NCBI GenBank assembly: GCA_964629965.1
Contig: CAZVRZ010000116.1
Location: 1 to 17,452, forward strand
Length of the DNA stretch: 17,452 nucleotides
Source: CAZVRZ01 sp964629965
GTDB lineage: Bacteria > Chloroflexota > Anaerolineae > Anaerolineales > UBA4823
Direction of reading: 5' to 3'
The position numbers and the translations under genes are program-made. The first letter of the stretch is position 1, and each line of letters opens with the position of its first letter. The notes under the pieces were generated by a model. That model did no database searches and was not told the origin of the DNA. It was given only the letters and a program-made list of their open reading frames with translations. This document shows positions 7,832 through 15,057 of this stretch, in pieces.

Positions 7832-7926
7832 GTAAGAAGCATAAAATGACCCCGGTTCAGATGGTTACCGATCTAAAAATAAGAGAAGCATTGAAGATCA
7901 CGGCAGGTTATGGTAAAAACAGAGTT

Positions 7927-8670
7927 ATGACCGATTGGATTTTCTTTTCACCCCATTATGATGATATTGCCTTATCTTGCGGCGGTTTAGCCTGGGAATT
8001 ATCCCAGCATGAGTGCACCGTGGCGGTTTGGACGATCTGTGGTGGAACGCCTGACTCGGGAACACTCTCGCCCTTTGCGCAATCGCTGCACGACCGCTGG
8101 GGAACCGGTTTGGCTGCCGTTTCCCAAAGGCAGGCAGAAGATCAACTCTCTTGCCAATCCATGCATGCGGCCTATCGCTGGCTTTCAATCCCAGATTGCA
8201 TCTACCGTCCCGGTGGAAACAGCCAGGAATTTTACTATGCATCAGAAGAAGCGCTTTTTGGGCCACTACACCCCAAGGAAGAATCCCTGGTCGCTTATTT
8301 AGCAGAAATCATCTTACAAAGCATTCCTCCAGAGTCTGAGATCGTATGTCCCCTTTCGTTGGGCGGACATGTCGATCACCGCCTGGCGCGCTCCGCAGTA
8401 GAACGCATCAGACGCAGCTTATGGTATTACGCCGATTACCCTTATGTCCTAAGCCATATTGATGAAATCGAAGCGCTGGAGCAAAACGGTTGGCGATCCA
8501 GGTTGTTTCCCATCTCTCCTGCCGGGCGAGAAGCCTGGGCACAGGCAACAATCGCACATGCATCTCAAATCAGCACCTTTTGGCCCGATCTAGATCACGC
8601 CCACGCAGCGATCTTTTCCTATGCCCAGTTCCAGGGAGGCGTACGCTTGTGGCGCCAACCGCTTTCATAA
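7927..8670 (+). CDS. PIG-L/LmbE-type deacetylase
   Basis: This 247-residue protein belongs to the PIG-L family of zinc-dependent N-acetylglucosamine-type deacetylases. The N-terminal SPHYDDIALSCGG is a variant of the usual AHPDDE motif, giving zinc ligands H10 and D13 and base D12. GGHVDHR at 146-152 supplies H151 as the third ligand. Family members deacetylate GlcNAc-linked lipids, mycothiol or bacillithiol precursors, or antibiotic intermediates; the substrate here is unknown. The open frame extends upstream to a GTG at 7825. That extension overlaps the -35 of the divergent promoter and has no family resemblance, so ATG at 7927 is preferred although its ribosome site is weak. The TAAAAT at 7842-7847 may be its -10. 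It is the first gene of the plus-strand half. Confidence 0.85.
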   Translation: MTDWIFFSPHYDDIALSCGGLAWELSQHECTVAVWTICGGTPDSGTLSPFAQSLHDRWGTGLAAVSQRQAEDQLSCQSMHAAYRWLSIPDCIYRPGGNSQEFYYASEEALFGPLHPKEESLVAYLAEIILQSIPPESEIVCPLSLGGHVDHRLARSAVERIRRSLWYYADYPYVLSHIDEIEALEQNGWRSRLFPISPAGREAWAQATIAHASQISTFWPDLDHAHAAIFSYAQFQGGVRLWRQPLS

Positions 8671-8682
8671 TTCGCATATATG

Positions 8683-8691
8683 TGCTATATT
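8683..8691 (+). promoter_or_regulatory. Extended -10 promoter for the membrane protein gene
   Basis: The 47-base gap after the deacetylase gene holds TGCTATATT, a -10-like hexamer with the TGn extension. TTTCAT 17 bases upstream is a poor -35. Transcription would start near 8698, about 20 bases before the ATG at 8718. Readthrough from the deacetylase gene is also possible. Confidence 0.45.
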
Positions 8692-8717
8692 CATACTATT
8701 CAAAACAGGAGTAGCTT

Positions 8718-9440
8718 ATGATCCGTAGACAAATGCCTTCTTCGCCAACGACAGAAGCTGAGCAGAAGAAACACATAAACTTTCTTTCGATCTTAAGCAA
8801 AATAAGACCCATCTTCTGGCAAAACAAAATTGCCCCAGCTTTTTGGACGGTTGGCAGTATTTTCTCTCTTGTGCTCAATATCATTTTGATCGTGGTCCTG
8901 ATCATGGTTGGGCGACAATTATTTGCTATTAAAGGGCTTGTTGAAGATGGTTTGATCAACGGGCTCTATAACAATTTTGTCATGATGGATGATGCCAGTA
9001 TTATTACAACCATCCAGGTTGAAGAGACTATCCAGGTAGTTGATTCGATCCCCGTTGTCTTTGATCTCGCTTTAGACCAGGAGACCGTGGTTACCTTGGT
9101 CCAAGATACATATATTCCAAATACCACCGTGGATCTGAATGGCATGAAAGTGCCCACTACTGTGATGCTGCCAGTAGGCACACCCTTGAATATTTCGCTT
9201 GACTTGATCGTACCGGTCAGTCAAACTATTCCGGTGGTACTTAACGTTCCAATTTCACTACAGGTTCCCGTCAACATTCCCCTCAGCCAAACCGAGCTGC
9301 ACAAGCCTTTTGTTGGGTTGCAAAATGTAGTCAAACCCTATCGCTCTTACTTGGGCGCCCTACCCAACTCATGGCAAGAAACCCCCGTTTGCGGAGATAT
9401 CCCCGGTCAGGTTTGCCCCTGGGTTCTGGATATTAAATAA
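8718..9440 (+). CDS. Single-pass membrane protein, Val/Pro-rich beta-like exterior
   Basis: I do not recognise a named family. The 240-residue protein has a polar N-terminus of about 40 residues, one strong transmembrane segment at about 43-66, then an exterior region of about 170 residues. From about 95 to 195 the chain alternates short valine/isoleucine-rich stretches with prolines (IPVVF, VPTTVMLPV, IPVVLNVPISLQVPVNIPL), like a series of short beta strands or a repetitive lipid- or polymer-facing sheet. C225 and C233 near the C-terminus could form a disulfide. AGGAG six bases before the ATG supports the start. It lies 14 bases before the M16 subunit pair and probably shares their transcript, so a role at the cell surface alongside a peptidase is possible but unproven. 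Confidence 0.72.
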   Translation: MIRRQMPSSPTTEAEQKKHINFLSILSKIRPIFWQNKIAPAFWTVGSIFSLVLNIILIVVLIMVGRQLFAIKGLVEDGLINGLYNNFVMMDDASIITTIQVEETIQVVDSIPVVFDLALDQETVVTLVQDTYIPNTTVDLNGMKVPTTVMLPVGTPLNISLDLIVPVSQTIPVVLNVPISLQVPVNIPLSQTELHKPFVGLQNVVKPYRSYLGALPNSWQETPVCGDIPGQVCPWVLDIK

Positions 9441-9454
9441 CGGGAGCAAACATC

Positions 9455-10759
9455 TTGGATTCATCGATCACTCGCCTGGAGTTGAGTAACGGCCTGTTAG
9501 TTTGTCTCAAGGAAATTCACTCTGCGCCCATCATAAGCAGTTGGCTGTGGTATCGGGTAGGCTCACGCGATGAAGTGCCTGGCATCACAGGGATCTCTCA
9601 TTGGACTGAGCATATGCAGTTCAAAGGCACCCCCTTGTATCCGACAGGGGCGTTAGACAAGGCTGTTTCGCGCGAAGGTGGGATTTGGAATGCCTTCACC
9701 TTTCTGGACTGGACTACCTATTACGAGAAATTACCCGCCGATAAGATCGATCTGGCGCTGCGCCTGGAAGCAGACCGCATGGTGAACAGCACTTACGCTC
9801 CAAGTGATGTTGAAGCTGAGCGAACGGTAGTCATTTCTGAGCGCCAGGGAAGCGAAAACGAGCCGCTCTTTCTTCTTTCCGAAGAGGTCGATGCAGCCGC
9901 ATTCCGGGTTCACTCCTATCATCACGAAATTATTGGCGACCTGGCTGACCTGCGGCAAATTACCCAAGAAGATCTATATCGCCATTACCGCACCTATTAC
10001 ATTCCCAATAACGCGGTTCTCTCGCTGGCCGGCGACTTTGAGAGCGGCGCCATGCTCAACCGTATCCAAGAATTGTTCGAGCCCATCTCCGCTGGACAGC
10101 AGCCGCGCCGGTTGATCCGCCCGGAACCTCCTCAATCCGGCGAGCGCCGAGTAGTAGTAGAAGGCCCTGGCGAGACCACTTACATTCAATTGGCTTACCA
10201 GGCGCCGCCTGCCAGTCACGCCGATTTCTTGCCCTATAGCGTTGTAGATAGCCTGCTGGCCGGCCCTAGCAGCCTGAACATGTTTGGCGGAGGAATTTCT
10301 AACAAAACATCTCGCCTTTACCAGGCTCTTGTAGAGAAGGAATTGGCTGTCAGTGTGTTCGGAGGCCTCGGCGCTACAATTGACCCATTCATATACCCGA
10401 TTGTTATTACCATGCGTCCAGATAGCAATGTGGAGGCCGTGATCGCAGCAACAGAAGCTGAAATCCAACGCCTACAGGAGACTCCGCCTCAGCAGGAGGA
10501 GGTAGACAGAGCCGTTAAGCAAGCGCGCGCCTTGTTTGCCTATGGCAGCGAGAGTATCTCTAACCAGGCTTTCTGGTTGGGCTTCTCAGAGATGTTCTCC
10601 AGCTATGAATGGTTTACCTCTTACCTGGATCGTTTATCGATCGTAACTCCCGCAGATGTACAACGGATCGCTCAACACTATTTGCGCCCACAGAATCGAG
10701 TCCTGGGCATATATGTTCCCAATGGCAGCCCAGCGGCCCTAACCGAAGAGGAAACATGA
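9455..10759 (+). CDS. M16 family zinc peptidase, catalytic subunit
   Basis: The 434-residue protein is an M16B-type peptidase. It has the inverted zinc motif HWTEH (H49, E52, H53) and the downstream EAERTVVISE segment giving E122 and ligand E129, 76 residues after H53, the normal spacing. The second half folds as the partner domain but lacks the Arg/Tyr pair, reading LVEKELAVSV at the usual position. The Arg/Tyr pair is instead found in the next gene, so the active enzyme is probably a heterodimer. These enzymes degrade short unfolded peptides inside a closed chamber; no signal peptide is visible. The start is TTG at 9455 with GGGAG eight bases upstream. A later start would remove the first conserved strand, so TTG is needed. 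The stop overlaps the next gene's ATG. Confidence 0.92.
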   Translation: MDSSITRLELSNGLLVCLKEIHSAPIISSWLWYRVGSRDEVPGITGISHWTEHMQFKGTPLYPTGALDKAVSREGGIWNAFTFLDWTTYYEKLPADKIDLALRLEADRMVNSTYAPSDVEAERTVVISERQGSENEPLFLLSEEVDAAAFRVHSYHHEIIGDLADLRQITQEDLYRHYRTYYIPNNAVLSLAGDFESGAMLNRIQELFEPISAGQQPRRLIRPEPPQSGERRVVVEGPGETTYIQLAYQAPPASHADFLPYSVVDSLLAGPSSLNMFGGGISNKTSRLYQALVEKELAVSVFGGLGATIDPFIYPIVITMRPDSNVEAVIAATEAEIQRLQETPPQQEEVDRAVKQARALFAYGSESISNQAFWLGFSEMFSSYEWFTSYLDRLSIVTPADVQRIAQHYLRPQNRVLGIYVPNGSPAALTEEET

Positions 10760-12078
10760 TCCCGTCATCGACCGGTGCGTCACCGCGGCTTACACACTCG
10801 TTTTTGCCAGTGAATCACAACCATGCTCTACCTGGCCCAGAGGATATCTTTCGGTGTGAACTGGAAAACGGTATCATCGTTCTGGCCCGTTCCAACTTCA
10901 ATAGCCCATCTGTGGTGTTAACCGGGTATTTGCAAGTGGGCAGCCTGCTCGATACAGATCAAAAGCTAGGCCTGGCTGATTTCACAGCAACCGCGCTCAT
11001 GCGCGGAACAGAAAAACACAGTTTTCAACAAATCTATGACGCTTTGGAAACTGTGGGAGCAGGCCTGGGCTTTTCCAGCGGAGCCCACAACACCAGTTTC
11101 AGCGGACGATCGTTGGTTGAGGATCTCGATTTGCTCCTGGAACTTTTAGGAGAAACCTTACGAACCCCCACCTTTCCCAACGATTATATTGAACGCCTGC
11201 GCACGCAACTTTTGACCGGCCTGGCAATCCGCTCCCAGGACACAAGCGAAATGGCAGCCATGGCTTTTGACCAGATCCTTTTCAAAGATCACCCCTACAG
11301 ACGCCCCGATGATGGCTATCCCGAAACCATCGCTGCTATCGAGCGCGAGGATATTGTTTCTTTTCATCGCAACAATTATGGCCCTCGGGGTATGGTCATT
11401 GTCATCGTTGGCGCAATCGATCCAAAGTGCGCCTGCGACAAAGTTGCTAAGATCCTGGGAGACTGGCGCAATCCATCACAATCAGATATCCCCGCCTTGC
11501 CCAACCTACAGCCGCTTACCGGCACCATGCGCCAAAATGTGACTATTCCAGGGAAAAGTCAATCGGATATTATCTTGGGCTGCGGCGGGCCAGAACGCAA
11601 CTCTTTGGATTTTATGCCGGCTTCGTTGGGTAATAATATCTTGGGACAATTCGGCATGTATGGACGTATTGGGGAAAGCGTGCGCGAGAAAGCCGGCCTG
11701 GCATACTATGCATTCAGCAGCCTAAACTGTGGCGTGGGACCTGGCGCCTGGTTCGCGGCTGCAGGGGTGGAACCGGCTAATATTGAAAAAACCATCAGCT
11801 TAATAAGCCGCGAAATCGAGCGCCTGGTTAAAGAACCGGTTGGTGAAGCTGAATTGAATGACAGTAAAGCGAATTTCATCGGTAGATTACCGCTAAGCCT
11901 GGAATCAAATTCGGGGATCGCCGGCTCCCTGGCGACATTAGAACGGTATCAACTTGGGCTAGATTATTATTTGCGCTACCCAGGCGCAGTACAAGCGGTG
12001 ACCATTGAACAGATTTTAGAAACCGCACACAAATATTTACATCCCGAGCGCATGGCTATCGCAACAGCAGGGCCATAA
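10756..12078 (+). CDS. M16 family peptidase-like, non-catalytic subunit
   Basis: The 440-residue protein has the M16 fold but no zinc site: where the partner has H49, E52 and H53 this one has D75, A78 and T79 (GLADFTATALMRGT). It keeps the C-terminal-domain Arg/Tyr pair, R310 and Y317 in SVREKAGLAYYAF, which helps bind substrate peptide in two-chain M16 enzymes. It is therefore the expected non-catalytic half. The frame is open back to 10609, but ATG at 10756 is preferred: it overlaps the partner's stop as ATGA and has GAGG just upstream, and the extra N-terminus would run inside the partner's coding sequence. Overlap and complementary residues argue for one-to-one synthesis and assembly. acpS follows after 16 bases. 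Confidence 0.92.
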   Translation: MIPSSTGASPRLTHSFLPVNHNHALPGPEDIFRCELENGIIVLARSNFNSPSVVLTGYLQVGSLLDTDQKLGLADFTATALMRGTEKHSFQQIYDALETVGAGLGFSSGAHNTSFSGRSLVEDLDLLLELLGETLRTPTFPNDYIERLRTQLLTGLAIRSQDTSEMAAMAFDQILFKDHPYRRPDDGYPETIAAIEREDIVSFHRNNYGPRGMVIVIVGAIDPKCACDKVAKILGDWRNPSQSDIPALPNLQPLTGTMRQNVTIPGKSQSDIILGCGGPERNSLDFMPASLGNNILGQFGMYGRIGESVREKAGLAYYAFSSLNCGVGPGAWFAAAGVEPANIEKTISLISREIERLVKEPVGEAELNDSKANFIGRLPLSLESNSGIAGSLATLERYQLGLDYYLRYPGAVQAVTIEQILETAHKYLHPERMAIATAGP

Positions 12079-12094
12079 GGTAGCCCAGGCAAAC

Positions 12095-12475
12095 ATGCTG
12101 ACTCTTCGCACCGGCATTGACTTAATTGAGATTAAACGCGTTCGAGAAGCTATTGCACGTTATGGTAACCGCTTGCTCGATCGCATCTATACAACCACCG
12201 AACTGGAACAGATGATGAACAATACAGCTTCCCTAGCAGCGCGTTTTGCTGCGAAAGAGGCTGTTTCCAAAGCACTGGGGACAGGCATAGGAGCAATCGG
12301 TTGGCATGATATCGAGATCCTGCACGGGACGTGTGGAGAACCCGTATTGCACCTTACGGGTAATGCCCGTCAAGCAGCCCAAGAACTGGGGCTCACACAG
12401 TGGGCAATCAGCCTCAGTCACACAGACACTTACGCATTGGCATCGGTAGTGGCCTGTGGTATGGTTGATTACTAA
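12095..12475 (+). CDS. acpS: Holo-[acyl-carrier-protein] synthase
   Basis: This 126-residue enzyme transfers 4'-phosphopantetheine from coenzyme A to a serine of acyl carrier protein, activating it for fatty acid synthesis. The family signature is complete: GIDLIEIKR at 7-15 with Mg-binding D9, and RFAAKEAVSKALGTGI at 50-65 with E55. The length is normal for the trimeric AcpS class. The start is ATG at 12095 with CAGG seven bases upstream. It lies 16 bases after the M16 non-catalytic subunit, likely on the same transcript, though the pairing with peptidases is probably only positional. The rpsB promoter begins about 30 bases after its stop. Confidence 0.96.
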   Translation: MLTLRTGIDLIEIKRVREAIARYGNRLLDRIYTTTELEQMMNNTASLAARFAAKEAVSKALGTGIGAIGWHDIEILHGTCGEPVLHLTGNARQAAQELGLTQWAISLSHTDTYALASVVACGMVDY

Positions 12476-12506
12476 AAAAACAGAACAAATTTGTCAAATT
12501 AAAATC

Positions 12507-12536
12507 TAGACGAATCTAGCTATCTTGTGATATACT
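12507..12536 (+). promoter_or_regulatory. Promoter of rpsB-tsf
   Basis: TATACT at 12531-12536 carries a TGn extension (TGATATACT). TAGACG at 12507-12512 is a four-of-six -35 at an 18-base spacing. AATCTAG occurs twice ten bases apart (12503-12509 and 12513-12519) across the -35 region, one helical turn, so a regulator could bind there. The start of transcription is expected near 12541-12543. Confidence 0.62.
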
Positions 12537-12540
12537 CCGC

Positions 12541-12718
12541 ACGCTCCCGCCTGAAGGTGGGAGAAATTTGTGCCCTTATGGGCCAATATCACACACGCCT
12601 CTTGACCTGACCGAGCGTGCTGCCTGCAGATGCCAGTGACCAGAGCCCACCAACTTTGCAGACAGCTTTGGAAAGGATTGATGGAGGCGGAGGAATAACG
12701 CAAAAAGGAGAATAGAAA
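12541..12718 (+). ncRNA. Structured 5' leader of rpsB (candidate ribosomal-protein leader)
   Basis: This leader of about 175 nt has several strong hairpins. CTCCCGCC (12544-12551) pairs with GGTGGGAG (12556-12563) across a TGAA loop, at the very 5' end of the predicted RNA. GCCC (12572-12575) pairs with GGGC (12580-12583). A long stem joins GCTGCCTGCAGA (12619-12630) to TTTGCAGACAGC (12655-12666): twelve positions with one C/A mismatch and one G/U. A 24-nt loop follows inside that stem. TGACC occurs three times (12603, 12608, 12637). Downstream lie two GGAGG blocks and a possible five-codon ORF at 12681-12698, then AAGGAG (12705-12710) eight bases before the rpsB start. Leader control of rpsB by S2 is known in other bacteria; I cannot match this RNA to a named family. 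Confidence 0.55.
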
Positions 12719-13660
12719 ATGGCTGTTATTTCCATGAAGGCTTTACTGGAAAGTGGTGTTCATTTTGGTCATCGCACTCACAAGTGGCACCCTGGCATGA
12801 AGCCTTTTATTTTTACTGAACGCAACGGAATCCACATTATTGATCTTCAAAAAACTGCAAAATCTCTGGAGCAAGCATATAACCTGGTGCGCGACAGAGT
12901 TGCATCAGGTGGTGTCGTTCTCTTTGTCGGCACCAAACGCCAGGCTACTGAAACCATCCAGAACGAGGCTCTGCGCTGTGGAATGCCCTTTGTCACCACC
13001 CGCTGGCTGGGCGGTATGCTCACAAATTGGCGCACCATCCGCGCCCGCATCAACGAACTCGACCGGCTGGAACGTATGCGCTCATCGGGAGAATTTGGGC
13101 GCATCACCAAGAAAGAAGGACTGATCATCTCTCGTGAAATTGAGCGCCTGGAAGGCCTTTTGAGTGGTATCCGCCAAATGAGCCGCCTGCCTGATATTGT
13201 CTTCGTGGTTGACGTTATGCGCGAAGAAACTGCCATCCACGAGTCCAATTTATTACACATCCCAGTTGTAGCCATGGTAGATACCAACTGCGATCCCAAA
13301 AACGTGGATTACGTTATCCCATCCAATGATGATGCTATCCGCGCCATCAAACTGATCGTAGGCAAGATGGCAGATGCAGCCCTAGAGGGCAAAGCCATGC
13401 GCAAAGATGAGGAAGTTGAAGTAGAAGCTGCTCTGCGCTCAGAACAGATGGCTACCGATGAAACTGAGCTTTCCGATGAGGAACTTTTGGGCGAGGCTAC
13501 CCTGGCAAAGCTGTCCACCCAGGGTAAGAGTTACAAAATTACTGCTGAAGAAGAGATTAGCATCGAAGAGACCGGTGTCACCGAGGAAATCGGCTCAGAA
13601 GAAGAAGTAAAGGTTGAAGCAGAAGAACCTAAACTCTCGGATGAAGAGCCCGAAGGATAA
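12719..13660 (+). CDS. rpsB: 30S ribosomal protein S2 with acidic C-terminal extension
   Basis: The 313-residue product is ribosomal protein S2, which binds late to the small subunit and with bS1-like proteins helps mRNA docking. The S2 core covers about residues 1-228, with GVHFGHRTHKWHPGM near the start, TTRWLGGMLTNW at 93-104 and PVVAMVDTNCDPKNVDYVIPSNDDA at about 182-206. After that comes an 85-residue tail dominated by Glu and Asp, including two LSDEE units (251-255 and 306-310). Many S2 proteins end near residue 240-260, so the tail is long and probably disordered. AAGGAG eight bases before the ATG fixes the start. The gene has its own promoter and structured leader and is followed 14 bases later by tsf. 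Confidence 0.98.
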   Translation: MAVISMKALLESGVHFGHRTHKWHPGMKPFIFTERNGIHIIDLQKTAKSLEQAYNLVRDRVASGGVVLFVGTKRQATETIQNEALRCGMPFVTTRWLGGMLTNWRTIRARINELDRLERMRSSGEFGRITKKEGLIISREIERLEGLLSGIRQMSRLPDIVFVVDVMREETAIHESNLLHIPVVAMVDTNCDPKNVDYVIPSNDDAIRAIKLIVGKMADAALEGKAMRKDEEVEVEAALRSEQMATDETELSDEELLGEATLAKLSTQGKSYKITAEEEISIEETGVTEEIGSEEEVKVEAEEPKLSDEEPEG

Positions 13661-13674
13661 ATTTAAGGAAAACT

Positions 13675-14280
13675 ATGGCAATTACTACTCAACAAATCAA
13701 AGAACTCCGGGAAGCTACTGGCGTTGGCATCTTGGATTGCCGAAAAGCGCTTGAAACAGCCAATGGTGATTTTGACAAGGCTGTCGATTATCTGCGCGAA
13801 AAGGGCCTGGCGAAAGCTGCTAAGCGGGCTGACCGCGATGCATCTGAAGGCTTCCTCGAGCTATATTCTCACGGCGGTGGACGCGTAGGCGTTATCGTAG
13901 AAGTGAACTGCGAAACCGATTTTGTGGCCCGCTCGGAACCTTTCCGCTCCTTCGCGCATGAAGTTGCACTGCAAATTGCAGCAGGTGCTCCTTTATACGT
14001 TAAGGAAGAAGATATCCCCGAAAGTGTGCTTGAGCACGAACGTCAGATCACCCGCGCCCGCACCTTGGAAGAAGGTAAGCCCGAAGCAGTCGCCGATCGT
14101 ATCGTTGAAGGCCGCATGGAAAAATATAAAGAAGAAGTTTGCCTTCTGCGTCAGCCTTATATCCGCGACGAAAGCGTTACCATCGAAAAATTACTCCACC
14201 AAAACATCGCCTCTCTGGGTGAAAATATTGTGATCCGCCGTTTTGTACGGTGGGAAGTTGGAGAAAGTACCACATCCTAG
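13675..14280 (+). CDS. tsf: Elongation factor Ts (short form)
   Basis: EF-Ts releases GDP from EF-Tu so that it can be recharged with GTP during translation. The 201-residue chain starts with the N-terminal UBA-like domain (KELREATGVGILDCRKAL, 9-26) and carries the conserved nucleotide-exchange motif TDFV at 81-84 inside a core domain. It ends with the C-terminal EKLLHQNIASLGENIVIRRF segment. The length fits the short EF-Ts class, like that of Thermus, which has one core subdomain and not the two of E. coli; such short forms usually act as dimers. AAGGA five bases before the ATG supports the start. It is co-transcribed with rpsB and followed seven bases after its stop by a strong intrinsic terminator. 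Confidence 0.97.
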   Translation: MAITTQQIKELREATGVGILDCRKALETANGDFDKAVDYLREKGLAKAAKRADRDASEGFLELYSHGGGRVGVIVEVNCETDFVARSEPFRSFAHEVALQIAAGAPLYVKEEDIPESVLEHERQITRARTLEEGKPEAVADRIVEGRMEKYKEEVCLLRQPYIRDESVTIEKLLHQNIASLGENIVIRRFVRWEVGESTTS

Positions 14281-14286
14281 TTATTC

Positions 14287-14317
14287 AAAGGCCAGCCAAC
14301 CGGTTGGCCTTTTTTTT
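14287..14317 (+). terminator. Intrinsic terminator after tsf
   Basis: AAAGGCCA (14287-14294) pairs with TGGCCTTT (14305-14312) around a ten-base loop, and the hairpin runs into eight consecutive T residues (14310-14317). This is a textbook intrinsic terminator. It ends only ten bases before the pyrH ribosome site, so pyrH must be served by readthrough or by a promoter inside tsf. Confidence 0.92.
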
Positions 14318-14337
14318 GAATGGATCAAGGAGAGATG

Positions 14338-15057
14338 ATGGATCAACAATTAAAATATTCTCGCATTTTGCTTAAGTTAAGCGGAGAAGCATTGGGCGGG
14401 CCTGATGGGTTTGGCATTGATCCAACCCAGGCAGAGCAACTGGCCACACGGGTTGCCAAGGTGCGTGATTTCGGCGTTGATGTGGCTATCGTCATTGGAG
14501 CCGGGAATTTGTGGCGAGGCCGAACAGGCATTGGTCGCGGCATGGATCGCGCTACTGCCGACTATATGGGAATGCTGGCAACTGTGATGAACGCGCTGGC
14601 GCTTATGGATGCCATGGAACGGAATGGTATGATTACCCGCGTTCAATCTGCAGTGGAAATGCATGCAGTAGCCGAGCCCTACATCCGCCGCCGCGCAATC
14701 CGTCACCTAGAAAAAGGCCGGGTCGTTATTTTGGGGGGCGGAACCGGCAATCCTTACTTCTCCACAGATACCGCCGCTGCTTTGCGGGCAATGGAGATTG
14801 GCGCAGATATTCTCATCAAAGCAACCAAGGTGGATGGTGTCTACGATTCGGACCCCATGAAGAATCCCAACGCGATACGTTTTGAGAATCTTACATATAT
14901 GGAGACCATTAACCGCCGTTTGCAAGTCATGGATAGTACGGCCATTTCCTTGTGCATGGATAACCATCTGCCTATCCTGGTACTCAATCTGTGGCAGGAA
15001 GATTCTCTTCGCAAAGCTGTTATGGGCGAAAAAGTTGGCACATTAGTATCGGATTGA
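14338..15057 (+). CDS. pyrH: UMP kinase
   Basis: PyrH phosphorylates UMP to UDP with ATP, an essential step in pyrimidine nucleotide supply; the bacterial enzyme is a hexamer of the amino-acid-kinase fold. The 239 residues show KLSGEAL at 13-19, VIGAGNLWRG at 52-61, GGGTGNPYFSTDTAA at 133-147 and TKVDGVYDSDP at 163-173, all family hallmarks. Three in-frame ATGs compete: 14320, 14335 and 14338. AAGGAG at 14327-14332 gives the proper spacing only to 14338, and this gives the usual family length. It sits directly behind the tsf terminator and has no promoter of its own in the gap. A hairpin-containing gap of 209 bases separates it from frr. Confidence 0.97.
   Translation: MDQQLKYSRILLKLSGEALGGPDGFGIDPTQAEQLATRVAKVRDFGVDVAIVIGAGNLWRGRTGIGRGMDRATADYMGMLATVMNALALMDAMERNGMITRVQSAVEMHAVAEPYIRRRAIRHLEKGRVVILGGGTGNPYFSTDTAAALRAMEIGADILIKATKVDGVYDSDPMKNPNAIRFENLTYMETINRRLQVMDSTAISLCMDNHLPILVLNLWQEDSLRKAVMGEKVGTLVSD

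Noticed and set aside
7825..7926. 34-codon N-terminal extension of the PIG-L protein from GTG.
   Set aside because: It overlaps the divergent promoter's -35 and has no family resemblance, while the family fold begins right at the ATG at 7927.
10609..10755. 49-codon N-terminal extension of the non-catalytic M16 subunit.
   Set aside because: It would overlap the catalytic subunit's coding sequence in another frame; the ATGA overlap at 10756 with GAGG upstream is the natural start.
12847..13299. A 150-codon minus-strand open frame.
   Set aside because: It is a shadow of rpsB, with Ser/Arg-rich composition typical of antisense frames.
14296..14307. Palindrome CCAACCGGTTGG considered as an operator.
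   Set aside because: It lies inside the terminator loop and stem and is explained by the hairpin followed by eight T residues.
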